Shown here piece by piece: positions 43,388 to 51,639 of a stretch of 64,000 bases of DNA. Every line of letters starts with the position of its first letter. Within the stretch, counting starts at the first letter, position 1. Source of the stretch: Mesorhizobium sp. YIM 152430 (GTDB taxonomy: Bacteria > Pseudomonadota > Alphaproteobacteria > Rhizobiales > Rhizobiaceae); NCBI RefSeq assembly GCF_029210365.1, contig NZ_JARGES010000015.1:124001-188000 (forward strand), read 5' to 3'. The notes under the pieces were generated by a model. It saw only the letters and a list, made by a program, of their open reading frames with translations, searched no databases and had not been told where the DNA came from. A program made the translations under genes and the position numbers.

Positions 43388-44289
43388 GCCTGCGATCCTT
43401 CGTGTTCGTCCAGAAATCGATCGAGTTCGGGGCGCGTCGGAATGCCCGCCCGCCCGCCGAATTTCGTGCATTTGATTGCCGCAGCCGCCGAGGCGAAGCG
43501 GATCGCCGCGCGCGTTTCCATGCCTTCGGCGAGCGCCACGGTCAGCGCGCCATGCCAGACGTCACCCGCCCCGAGCGTGTCGACGACCTCGACCGTGAAG
43601 GCCGGCACATGCGCGATATCGGCGCCGTCGAAAAACAACGTCCCCTCCGCCCCGATCGTCACCGAGAGATGCGCGGAACAGCGGTCGCGCAAGCGCAGAA
43701 GCCCTTCCCGCGGATCGTCGGTCCCACTCATTTCACGCAGCGCCTGCGCCGACAGCGCGACATGGCTTGCGGCATCGAGCAGGCTCGCATCGAAGGGCGG
43801 CCGGTCGACGTCGAGCACGGCGGGCAGGCCCGCCGCGCGCGCAAGACCGAAAAGGTGCCGCGCGCCCTCCTCCCAGCGAATGTCGCCCATCACCGCGCCG
43901 GTTCCAGCCGGCAGTTCACTCGGCAGCCAGTCGGTCGAAGTCGGGATCGACCAGTCGCCATAATTGACGATCATCCGCTCACCCGCCTTGTCGACGAAGA
44001 CCGAGGACAGTGGCGAGCGATGCCCGGCGAAGCGCCGCAACCCGGTGCAGTCGACGCCCTCGGCCGCAAGCCCTTCGATGATCTGCGTGGCCACGACATC
44101 ATCACCCAAACGCCCGATCATGTGCGCCTTGTGCCCGAGCCGGGCCGCCGTCGCCGCCGCGTTCGCGGCCAGCCCGCCGCCCACCACCCGCATGTCGCGG
44201 GCACGGTATTTCTCGGCGCGGTCCGGCATCCGGACGACCGAAAACACATAGTCCACGACCGCGATGCCGATGAAGAAGATGTCGCTCAT
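43384..44289 (-). CDS. PfkB-family kinase, sulfofructose kinase (YihV)-like
   Basis: 301 residues. It has the ribokinase-fold motifs VGGGLAANAAATAARLG and VDTLGAGDVWHGAL, with D243 as the catalytic base. Compared from memory with E. coli sulfofructose kinase YihV, it aligns without gaps from residue 1 to 139. It keeps K27 (AEKYRAR), N109 (GERMIVNY) and R138 (GDIRWEEGA), the residues I recall as contacting the sulfonate. The C-terminal KCTKFGGRAGIP also matches. It should phosphorylate sulfofructose at C1. It is the first gene of the kinase-aldolase-isomerase-Gfo unit and is divergent from the ABC importer, with a perfect palindrome between them. Confidence 0.88.
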   Translation of the reverse strand: MSDIFFIGIAVVDYVFSVVRMPDRAEKYRARDMRVVGGGLAANAAATAARLGHKAHMIGRLGDDVVATQIIEGLAAEGVDCTGLRRFAGHRSPLSSVFVDKAGERMIVNYGDWSIPTSTDWLPSELPAGTGAVMGDIRWEEGARHLFGLARAAGLPAVLDVDRPPFDASLLDAASHVALSAQALREMSGTDDPREGLLRLRDRCSAHLSVTIGAEGTLFFDGADIAHVPAFTVEVVDTLGAGDVWHGALTVALAEGMETRAAIRFASAAAAIKCTKFGGRAGIPTRPELDRFLDEHEGSQA

Positions 44290-44363
44290 GGACCTGTGTC
44301 GCACTGTTCGCGCGGATGACCTGCGCTATCTGAAAGCGCCCTTGATGAGCGGAACGGTAACAG

Positions 44364-44384
44364 GTCTTGTATCTTTTACAAGAC
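44364..44384. promoter_or_regulatory. Putative GntR operator between kinase operon and ABC importer
   Basis: GTCTTGTA-N5-TACAAGAC is a perfect 8-bp inverted repeat, about midway between the two divergent start codons. It shares its 8-5-8 design and 14 of 16 arm bases with the site at 38930-38950, consistent with one dimeric GntR regulator acting at both promoters. Confidence 0.75.
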
Positions 44385-44470
44385 ATGGCATGATCCCCAT
44401 CGAGCGTCGCCCTTTACGGCGCCGCGGATAGGATTATGGTCCCGCCAAGAGGGCTGTCTGGGAGGTATGC

Positions 44471-45556
44471 GTGGCAGGCGTCGAAATCCGCCGGGTCGTC
44501 AAGCAATATGGCCGCGTCGAGGTGCTCCACGGCGTCGACCTTTCGGTGCGCGACGGCGAATTCACCGTCCTCGTCGGCCCCTCCGGCTGCGGCAAGTCCA
44601 CGCTTTTACGCATGATCGCGGGACTGGAGGGCATCACCGGCGGCGAGATCGCCATCGACGGCACCGTCGTCAACGACATGCCGCCGCGCGAGCGCGACAT
44701 CGCCATGGTCTTCCAGGACTACGCGCTTTATCCGCACAAGAGCGTCTACGACAATATGGGCTTCGGCCTCAGGATGCGTGGCGCCGCAAAATCCGAGATC
44801 GAGACGCTTGTCCACGAGGCGGCCGACATCCTCCAGATCAGGCACCTGCTCCAGCGCCGGCCCGGCCAGCTCTCCGGCGGCCAGCGCCAGCGCGTCGCCA
44901 TGGGCCGCGCCATCGTGCGCCGGCCGAAAGTCTTTCTGTTCGACGAACCGCTCTCCAACCTCGACGCGCAGTTGCGTGCCGAAATGCGCGTTGAGATCAA
45001 GAAACTGCACCAGCGCTTCGGCACCACCATCGTCTATGTCACCCACGACCAGATCGAGGCGATGACGCTTGCCGACCGGATCGCGATCATGAAGGATGGC
45101 TATCTCCAGCAATATGGCAGCCCGGACGAGGTCTACAACCGCCCGGCCAACCGCTTCGTCGCCTCCTTCATCGGCGCCCCGCCCATGAACATGACGCCCG
45201 CCAGCGTCTCGGCCGATGCGCGGATGATCCGGCTGCCGTCCGGCATGGACGTTACCCCGCGCGGTGCGAACCTTTCCGCCTGCGCCGGCCGCGACATCGT
45301 CATCGGCCTGCGCCCCGAACATGTTTCGCTTGGGGATGATCCCGCGCGCACGCCCGTTGCCGGCAAGGTCGAGCTGGTCGAGCCGCTGGGTTCCGAAACG
45401 CAGGCGACCGTGCGCGTGGGCGATGCCCGCTTCACCGGACGCTTCTCGCCGGAGGCCGGGCTGAAGCACGGTCAGGACGTGACGCTCGGCCTCGCGCTCG
45501 ACCGCGCCCATTTCTTCGACGCCGAAACCGGCGAGGCCATCCGCCTCGCCGCATGA
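44471..45556 (+). CDS. Sugar ABC transporter ATP-binding protein (UgpC/MalK-type), GTG start
   Basis: 361 residues: Walker [10 protein letters not shown], signature [16 protein letters not shown], Walker [13 protein letters not shown], switch His in [10 protein letters not shown], and a C-terminal OB-type regulatory domain beginning near [13 protein letters not shown] and containing [13 protein letters not shown] at 44471 is the start, with GGGAGG 6 nt before it. It energises the importer formed with the following binding protein and two permeases, all in one rightward unit. Confidence 0.92.
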   Translation: MAGVEIRRVVKQYGRVEVLHGVDLSVRDGEFTVLVGPSGCGKSTLLRMIAGLEGITGGEIAIDGTVVNDMPPRERDIAMVFQDYALYPHKSVYDNMGFGLRMRGAAKSEIETLVHEAADILQIRHLLQRRPGQLSGGQRQRVAMGRAIVRRPKVFLFDEPLSNLDAQLRAEMRVEIKKLHQRFGTTIVYVTHDQIEAMTLADRIAIMKDGYLQQYGSPDEVYNRPANRFVASFIGAPPMNMTPASVSADARMIRLPSGMDVTPRGANLSACAGRDIVIGLRPEHVSLGDDPARTPVAGKVELVEPLGSETQATVRVGDARFTGRFSPEAGLKHGQDVTLGLALDRAHFFDAETGEAIRLAA

Positions 45557-45606
45557 AACATGCCTTCCCGCCCGCATGTCGGGCCTGCAACATCAGGGAG
45601 AGAGAG

Positions 45607-46866
45607 ATGACGAGACTGATTACCGGAACCGCGCTCGCCGCGATCATGACCTTGTCGGCCGGTTCGGCCTTCGCGCAGACCGAACTGCGCATCTTCACCG
45701 GCGGCCAGCAGCGGCCCGACGTGATGCGCCAGATCCTCGACGCCTATCAGGAGCAGAATCCCGACGTGACCGTCGAGATCGAGGTCGGCGGCGCGACGTC
45801 CGAGCAACAGCAGCAATATCTCAACACCGTCCTCGCCTCGCAGGATTCGACGCTCGACGTGGTGCTGATCGACGTCATCCGCCCGGCGCAATGGGCCGCC
45901 GCCGGCTGGGCCGAACCGCTCGACGACTATCTCGGCGACGAGCGCGATGCGATCATGGAGCGCTATCTACCCGCCTATCGCGAGGCCAACATCGTCGACG
46001 GGCAGGTCATGGCGCTGCCCTATTTCGCGGATTCGCAATTCCTCTATTACCGCACCGACCTTCTCGAAAAGCACGGCATCGAGCCGCCGAAAACCTGGGA
46101 CGAGTTGAAGGAAGCCGCGCTCAAGATCAAGGAAGCCGAAGGCAATCCCAACCTCGCCGGGTTCCTGACTGCCGGCGCGCCGATCGAGGGCACGGTCTGC
46201 ACCTACCTCGTTCCCTATTGGGGCGCGGGCGGCGAACTCGGCGGCGAAGGCGGCGCGATCACCCTGTCGGCCGAACAGGCCGCACGGCCCTTCGAGCTTT
46301 GGGGCGACTTCAAGGAAGCCGGCGTCCTGCCGCCGAACATCGCCGAAATCCCGACCGACCGCATCCGCCAGGACTTCCAGGCCGGGAACGCCATCTTCGC
46401 GATGAACTGGGGCTATGTCTGGAACCGCGTCCAGAACGACGAGGACAGCCAGGTCAAGGGCAATGTCGGCGTCGTCACCCTGCCCGGCTTCACCGCCGAC
46501 ACGCCGGCGACCTGCATCGGCGGCTGGCAGCTTGCCGTCTCCGCCTTCTCGGAGAACAAGGAAGCCGCCGTCGATCTGGTCAAATATCTCTCCAGCCCGG
46601 AAGTCTCCAAGCAGCAGGCGATCCTCGCCTCGCACATGCCGGTCTTCCCCGAGGTCTACACCGACGCCGAGGTGCTGGAGGCCAATCCGTGGTTCGAGGA
46701 TGCGCTGCCAGTCGTCGAAACCGCCCGCTCGCGCCCCGTCAGCCCGGCCTATCCGCGGGTCTCGGAAGTCGTCCGCACCAACATGAACGCCTTCCTCGCC
46801 GGAACCCAGGACGGCGCGACGTCCCTGCAAGCCATCGAGCAGGGGCTTTCCGAGGTCATGCAGTAA
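45607..46866 (+). CDS. Sugar ABC transporter substrate-binding protein (SBP_bac_1; candidate SQ/SQ-glycerol binder)
   Basis: 419 residues with a signal peptide (MTRLITGTALAAIMTLSAGS then AFAQ). The mature protein is a family 1 sugar-binding protein: TELRIFTGGQQRPDVMRQIL, LDVVLIDVIRPAQWAAAGW, ALPYFADSQFLYYRTDLLEK and a typical VGVVTLPGF stretch. The ATG at 45607 has AGGGAGAGAG just upstream; an in-frame start at 45553 would overlap the ATPase stop and displace the signal peptide. Sulfoquinovosyl-glycerol binding proteins such as SmoF belong to this broad family. The specific ligand is inferred from the locus. Confidence 0.88.
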   Translation: MTRLITGTALAAIMTLSAGSAFAQTELRIFTGGQQRPDVMRQILDAYQEQNPDVTVEIEVGGATSEQQQQYLNTVLASQDSTLDVVLIDVIRPAQWAAAGWAEPLDDYLGDERDAIMERYLPAYREANIVDGQVMALPYFADSQFLYYRTDLLEKHGIEPPKTWDELKEAALKIKEAEGNPNLAGFLTAGAPIEGTVCTYLVPYWGAGGELGGEGGAITLSAEQAARPFELWGDFKEAGVLPPNIAEIPTDRIRQDFQAGNAIFAMNWGYVWNRVQNDEDSQVKGNVGVVTLPGFTADTPATCIGGWQLAVSAFSENKEAAVDLVKYLSSPEVSKQQAILASHMPVFPEVYTDAEVLEANPWFEDALPVVETARSRPVSPAYPRVSEVVRTNMNAFLAGTQDGATSLQAIEQGLSEVMQ

Positions 46867-46929
46867 GTCTCCAGCGCGGCCGGAGCCATCCGGCCGCCTT
46901 TTCCATCTGAAAGGCAGAGGACCGAGCCG

Positions 46930-47865
46930 ATGGCGCCACGCACGGGCAAGACAGTGGCTCTGAAGCCCCTCCCCCTCACCCGCCTCGAAAAGTCCGAGCG
47001 CCGCCTCGGCCTCCTGATGATCCTGCCGGCCTTCCTGCTCCTGTTCGCCGTCGTCCTCTTCCCGATTGGCCGCCTTCTCGTCACCTCGACGCAGCAACTG
47101 CGCCTCACCGAACCGTGGCTCGGCACGCCCTTCATCGGTCTCGCGCACTACCAGAAGGCGCTCGCCGATCCGCGCTTCTGGGAAACGACGCTCAACACCT
47201 TCATCTATATCGCTGTCACCGTGCCCGGCGCTATCGTCGTCGGCCTCGGCCTCGCGCTCCTCGCCAACCAGCCCTTCAGGGTCAAATGGCCGGTGCGCCT
47301 CGGCCTGCTCCTGCCCTGGGCGCTGCCGCTGGTCTTCGCGGGCCTGATCTTCCGCTGGTTCTTCGAGTTCAACCAGGGCATCGTCAACAACATCCTGATG
47401 TGGGTCGGCCTGCCCAAGCTCGCCTGGCTCACCGATCCCTTCCTCGCCACCGTCGCCATCTGCATCGCCATCATCTGGAAGACGTCGAGCTTCGTCGCGC
47501 TGATCCTGCTTGCCGGCCTCCAGACGATTCCGAAATCGCTCTACGAGGCGGCCGAGATCGACGGCGCGTCGAAATGGCAGCAATTCATCGAGATCACGCT
47601 GCCCATGCTGCGCCCCGCGATCATCGTCGCCGCCATCTTCCGCACCATCACCGCGATCCAGACCTTCGACATTCCCTACGCCATGACCAATGGCGGGCCG
47701 GGCAATTCGACCGAGACGCTCGCCATGTACATCCACAAGACGACGATCGACTTCCTCGACCTCGGCTACGGCTCGGCGCTGGCCGTGCTGATGTTCGTCG
47801 TTTCGCTCGCCATGACCGCCGGCTATTTGCGCTACACGCGCCGCGACCCGCGGCAGGAGGCGTGA
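46930..47865 (+). CDS. Sugar ABC transporter permease (MalF/UgpA-type)
   Basis: 311 residues with six hydrophobic helices, starting with LGLLMILPAFLLLFAVVLFP. The EAA loop is seen as YEAAEIDGASKWQQFIEITL followed by PMLRP. It partners with the adjacent MalG-like permease. It follows the binding protein by a 63-nt gap that contains GGCAGAGGACC upstream of the ATG. Confidence 0.92.
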   Translation: MAPRTGKTVALKPLPLTRLEKSERRLGLLMILPAFLLLFAVVLFPIGRLLVTSTQQLRLTEPWLGTPFIGLAHYQKALADPRFWETTLNTFIYIAVTVPGAIVVGLGLALLANQPFRVKWPVRLGLLLPWALPLVFAGLIFRWFFEFNQGIVNNILMWVGLPKLAWLTDPFLATVAICIAIIWKTSSFVALILLAGLQTIPKSLYEAAEIDGASKWQQFIEITLPMLRPAIIVAAIFRTITAIQTFDIPYAMTNGGPGNSTETLAMYIHKTTIDFLDLGYGSALAVLMFVVSLAMTAGYLRYTRRDPRQEA

Positions 47866-47866
47866 G

Positions 47867-48697
47867 ATGATGCGCTTCCCCCGCCCTCGCGTCATGGTGC
47901 TGATCGCCGGCCTCATCGTCGTCGTCAACGGCTTCGTGCCGGCGATCTGGATCGTGCTGACCTCGCTCAAGACCGAGGCCGAGCTTCTGCGCCTGCCGAT
48001 CACCATCCTGCCCGACACGCTGACCTTCCAGAACTACACGCGCGTCTTCACCGACCAGCCGATCCTGACCTTCATGTGGAATTCGGTCGCCGTCGCGACA
48101 CTGTCGACGCTGCTTTGCGTCACGGTCTCGGCGCTCGCCGCCTATGCGCTGGTTCGCCTTCGCCTGCCCGCGCCCGGTCTCATCCTGTCGCTCTTGATGG
48201 CGATTGCGATGTTCCCGCTGATCTCGCTGATGGTGCCGCTGTTCCAGGTCATGCGCACGATCGGCCTGCTCAATACATGGTGGGCACTGGTCTTTCCCTA
48301 TGCGGTGCTCTCGATGCCGGTCTGCACGATGGTCCTGATCTCCTTCTTCCAGGACATCCCGAAGGACCTCGAAAGCGCCGCCATGATCGACGGCTGCTCG
48401 CGCCTCGGCGCGCTGTGGCACGTCGTCATTCCGTTGACGGCGCCCGGCGTCTTCACCGCCGGCATCCTCGCCTTCGTCAATGCCTGGGACGAGTTCCTTC
48501 TGGCGCTGACGCTGTCCTCGCGCGTGTCGAGCCGCACGCTGCCGGTCGGCATCACGCTTTATCAGGGCGAGTTCTCGTTTCCCTGGCCGATCATCTCCGC
48601 CGCGCTCGTCGTCGCCATCGTGCCGATCTCGATCATCATCGCCCTGTTCCAGGAACGCGTCGTCGGCGGGCTGACGCAGGGCGGCATGAAGGGTTGA
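47867..48697 (+). CDS. Sugar ABC transporter permease (MalG/UgpE-type)
   Basis: 276 residues with six predicted helices and the EAA loop DLESAAMIDGCSRLGALWHV followed by VIPLTAPG. The C-terminal RVVGGLTQGGMKG is the usual MalG-type ending (Q-G-M/L-x-x-G). It begins one nucleotide after the previous permease stop; a second ATG directly follows. It completes the importer. Confidence 0.92.
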   Translation: MMRFPRPRVMVLIAGLIVVVNGFVPAIWIVLTSLKTEAELLRLPITILPDTLTFQNYTRVFTDQPILTFMWNSVAVATLSTLLCVTVSALAAYALVRLRLPAPGLILSLLMAIAMFPLISLMVPLFQVMRTIGLLNTWWALVFPYAVLSMPVCTMVLISFFQDIPKDLESAAMIDGCSRLGALWHVVIPLTAPGVFTAGILAFVNAWDEFLLALTLSSRVSSRTLPVGITLYQGEFSFPWPIISAALVVAIVPISIIIALFQERVVGGLTQGGMKG

Positions 48698-48792
48698 ACG
48701 CCAAAATTGGCCGGGCGGGGGTTGACCTGCGCATTTGCCCCGCCATGCTTACGGGTCTCTCCGCCTTCCGATCATCGAGACCTTCGTTCCAG

Positions 48793-51069
48793 ATGCGATT
48801 CCTTGCCTGCGCCTTCCTCGTCCTGTTCCTCGCCATGGGGGGCGCGAGCGCCCAGTTCACTGCTCCTGCGGAGCCGGCTGCGGCTGATGAGGCACCCGCG
48901 GCGAGCGTCGATAATCTCATCCGGCTTCTCGAAAACGAGACGACCCGCAACGAATTGATCGAGCGCCTGCGCGCGGCAGGCGGCAGCGAAAGCCGCACAG
49001 ATGCACAGGCGGCCGAAGGCACCTCCGACCCGACCATCGCGCGCCAGATCGCCGAATACACGCGCGAGATCGCGGAAGGCGTTTCCGCGACCATTGGCGC
49101 GGTCGTGGAATTGGGCTCCGATATCGGCAACGTCTTCTCGTCCGCCTCCACCCGCGACTATGGCGAGATCACGCGGGTTGCGACGAATGTCGCGATCCTC
49201 GCGATCGCCCTGTTCGCCAGCTATTTCTTCCTGCGCGCCTTCGCGATCCAGGGACAGAAGGCGATTTCGAACCGGGTCGCCGGGCACGGCTGGCTGGCGC
49301 GCCTGCTGGGCATCGTCGGCGCGACGGCGATCGGCGTCGCAGCGGTCGCTGCGGCCTGGGCGATCGGCTATGCGATCTCGCTTTATTTCCTCACCGGCCC
49401 GACGGGGCGCATGGGCATCAACCAGACCCTGCTTCTCAATGCCTTTCTGGTCGTCGAACTGACCAAGGTGGTCGTGCGCGCGGTGTTCGAGCCGCACGGC
49501 CCGGCGCTGCGTCCGCTCCCCATGAACGACACGACCGCGGCCTACTGGTATTTCTGGTTCTCGCGCATCATCAGCCTCATCGGCTATTCGTTCATGTTCG
49601 TCGCGCCGATCCTCGCCGACATGGTCAGCCCCACCGCCGCGCAGGCGCTACGCGTTCTGGCCATGATCACCGCCGTCGTCATCGGCATTCTGATCGTGCT
49701 GCAAAACAAGGCCGCCGTGCGCCATGCCCTGACCTGGCGCGCCAATAATGGCCGTCAGGACGCCCTGTCGAAGTCGCTCGCCTTCCTCGGCGCCTTCTGG
49801 CACATGATCGCCATCGCATACATGGTCATCATCCTGATCGCCTGGCTGGCCCATCCGCAAGGCGCCCTGCCCTACATGCTGCGCGCCACCGTCCAGTCGA
49901 TCGCCGCCATCGTCGTCGGCGTGGTCATCATCTCGTTCATCTCGCGCTTCATCCATGTCGGCGTGCGCCTTCCCGACGAGATCAAGCAGCGCCTGCCGCT
50001 GCTCGAAACCCGGCTCCACGCCTTCGTGCCGCGCGTCATGCAGGTGGTCCGCACCGTGACGCTGATCGGCGTCGCCATCGCCATCGCGCAGGCGTGGGGC
50101 CTGATCGATTTCCTCGGCTGGGTCGCATCCGAAGGTGGCCAGCGCGTCACCGGCTCGGTCATCTCGGCGGCCGTCATCCTGCTCGTCGGCTTCCTGATCT
50201 ATCTGGCCATGTCGTCATGGGTGGAGTACCGCCTCAATCCCAATTTCGGCACGGTGCCGACGGCGCGCGAAAAGACGCTGCTGTCCCTGTTCCGCAATGC
50301 CTTCACGGTGGGGCTCGCGATCTTCATCTTCATGCTCGCCCTGGCCCAGATCGGCATCAACATCGCGCCGCTTCTGGCCGGCGCGGGCGTGCTCGGCCTT
50401 GCGATCGGCTTCGGCGCGCAGAAATTCGTCCAGGACATCATCACCGGCATCTTCATCCAGCTCGAGAACATCATGAACGAGGGCGATGTCGTCAGCGTCG
50501 GCGCGACCTCTGGCGTGGTGGAGAGGCTGACGATCCGCTCCGTGTCGATCCGTTCGCTGGACGGCACGCTGCATCTGATCCCGTTCTCCTCGGTCGACAT
50601 GGTGTCGAACTCGATGAAGGGCTTCTCCTACCATGTGGCCGAGATCGGCGTCGCCTACGACAGCGACATCGCGGAGGTGAAGGAAGCGATGCAGGAAGCG
50701 TTCGACAATCTGATGCAGACGGACGCCAGGACGGCCATCCTCGAACCGCTCGACATGCAGGGCGTCACGCTCTTCGGCGATTCCGCGATCAATGTCCGTG
50801 CGCGCATCAAGACCCTGCCCGGTTCGCAATGGGGCATCGGCCGCAAGTACAACGAATTCATCAAGGACGCATTCGAGCGCCGCGGCATCGAGATTCCGTT
50901 CCCGCAGGTCACCTATCACGTCAGTTCCGACAGTTCGTCGGACGCCGCGCTTCCGCAATCCAGATCACGCAGGACGCGCAAGCAGTCGGGCGAAAGCCTG
51001 ACGACGCCGAGCACGGACAATCCTGAAGAAATGGTCGAGGGCGACAATGCTGAAGACGCACCGCGTTGA
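48793..51069 (+). CDS. MscS-family mechanosensitive ion channel, large form
   Basis: 758 residues. It has a signal peptide (MRFLACAFLVLFLAMGGASA), a charged periplasmic segment, and multiple membrane helices. The MscS core spans roughly residues 500-720: the pore helix region IAPLLAGAGVLGLAIGFGAQ with KFVQDIITGIFI, then the beta domain EGDVVSVGATSGVVERLTIR. It ends in a ~50-residue polar, Ser/Arg/Glu-rich tail. Such channels release solutes on hypo-osmotic shock. An in-frame ATG at 48745 is a possible alternative start. The frame is open still further upstream but only as shadow of the permease gene. Confidence 0.88.
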   Translation: MRFLACAFLVLFLAMGGASAQFTAPAEPAAADEAPAASVDNLIRLLENETTRNELIERLRAAGGSESRTDAQAAEGTSDPTIARQIAEYTREIAEGVSATIGAVVELGSDIGNVFSSASTRDYGEITRVATNVAILAIALFASYFFLRAFAIQGQKAISNRVAGHGWLARLLGIVGATAIGVAAVAAAWAIGYAISLYFLTGPTGRMGINQTLLLNAFLVVELTKVVVRAVFEPHGPALRPLPMNDTTAAYWYFWFSRIISLIGYSFMFVAPILADMVSPTAAQALRVLAMITAVVIGILIVLQNKAAVRHALTWRANNGRQDALSKSLAFLGAFWHMIAIAYMVIILIAWLAHPQGALPYMLRATVQSIAAIVVGVVIISFISRFIHVGVRLPDEIKQRLPLLETRLHAFVPRVMQVVRTVTLIGVAIAIAQAWGLIDFLGWVASEGGQRVTGSVISAAVILLVGFLIYLAMSSWVEYRLNPNFGTVPTAREKTLLSLFRNAFTVGLAIFIFMLALAQIGINIAPLLAGAGVLGLAIGFGAQKFVQDIITGIFIQLENIMNEGDVVSVGATSGVVERLTIRSVSIRSLDGTLHLIPFSSVDMVSNSMKGFSYHVAEIGVAYDSDIAEVKEAMQEAFDNLMQTDARTAILEPLDMQGVTLFGDSAINVRARIKTLPGSQWGIGRKYNEFIKDAFERRGIEIPFPQVTYHVSSDSSSDAALPQSRSRRTRKQSGESLTTPSTDNPEEMVEGDNAEDAPR

Positions 51070-51254
51070 CGCCAGCGTCGGAATCTTATGCACGCTTTCT
51101 ATGGATCGCGAAGCCGGATGCGAAGCGCAACCCGCTTGATTAGCAGGAACCAAAATGCCCGATCGCACATTATTGCAGCGCGAAAAGGGACATCGCATCC
51201 GCCGCAAAGACTGATCCGCCGGTGGAATGCCCATGAATTTGAGAGGAAATACCA

Positions 51255-51476
51255 ATGTCTGATCGTGGACCGACGATTATCAATACGGGTCGCGGCGGCG
51301 GTGGCGGAGGCGGCTGGGCCGTCGCGCTGCTCCTTGCGGTCGTCGTCATCATCGGCGGCGTCTGGCTGCTCGGCGGCTTCGGCGGCGGCGGAACCGGCGC
51401 GAACGACGTCAACGTGACCATCGACACCCCGGACATCGATGTGCCGGATGTCGACGTCACGACCGAAGGCAACTGA
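51255..51476 (+). CDS. Small single-pass membrane protein with Gly-rich linker and Asp/Val tail
   Basis: 73 residues, not recognised. The layout is a short polar head (MSDRGPTIINTGRG), a Gly run, one membrane helix (WAVALLLAVVVIIGGVWLL), a second Gly patch and an acidic DVxVxxDTPDIDVPDVDV tail. GAGAGGAAA lies upstream of the ATG and a strong terminator follows. The tail would probably face the periplasm and might bind cations. The preceding 51070-51254 stretch holds no gene that I can support. Confidence 0.75.
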   Translation: MSDRGPTIINTGRGGGGGGGWAVALLLAVVVIIGGVWLLGGFGGGGTGANDVNVTIDTPDIDVPDVDVTTEGN

Positions 51477-51515
51477 TCTGCTGGCGAATGCCAGCTATCA
51501 AATGATTGAACGAAA

Positions 51516-51547
51516 CGCCCGCCGGTTCAGCCGGCGGGCGTTTTTTT
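51516..51547 (+). terminator. Strong Rho-independent terminator
   Basis: A perfect 10-bp GC-rich stem (CGCCCGCCGG with CCGGCGGGCG), 5-nt loop and seven consecutive T residues, 40 nt after the small membrane protein gene. Confidence 0.92.
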
Positions 51548-51639
51548 GGTGTTTGGCGCCGGGTTGTTAAAAAATCTGGTGGCGTTTCTTGGATCGATGC
51601 GCCATTGCTCGGTCGGGGACTTTGAGCCGAACGATCTGA

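Noticed and set aside
42347-44289. Tagatose-6-phosphate pathway as the explanation for the kinase/aldolase pair
   Set aside because: The kinase carries the sulfofructose-kinase-specific residues and the locus includes SlcC/ComC-like genes. It remains the main alternative, but is less supported.
45967-48018. 683-codon open frame on the minus strand
   Set aside because: Antisense to the sugar-binding protein and permease genes. The composition is shadow-like, without recognisable motifs.
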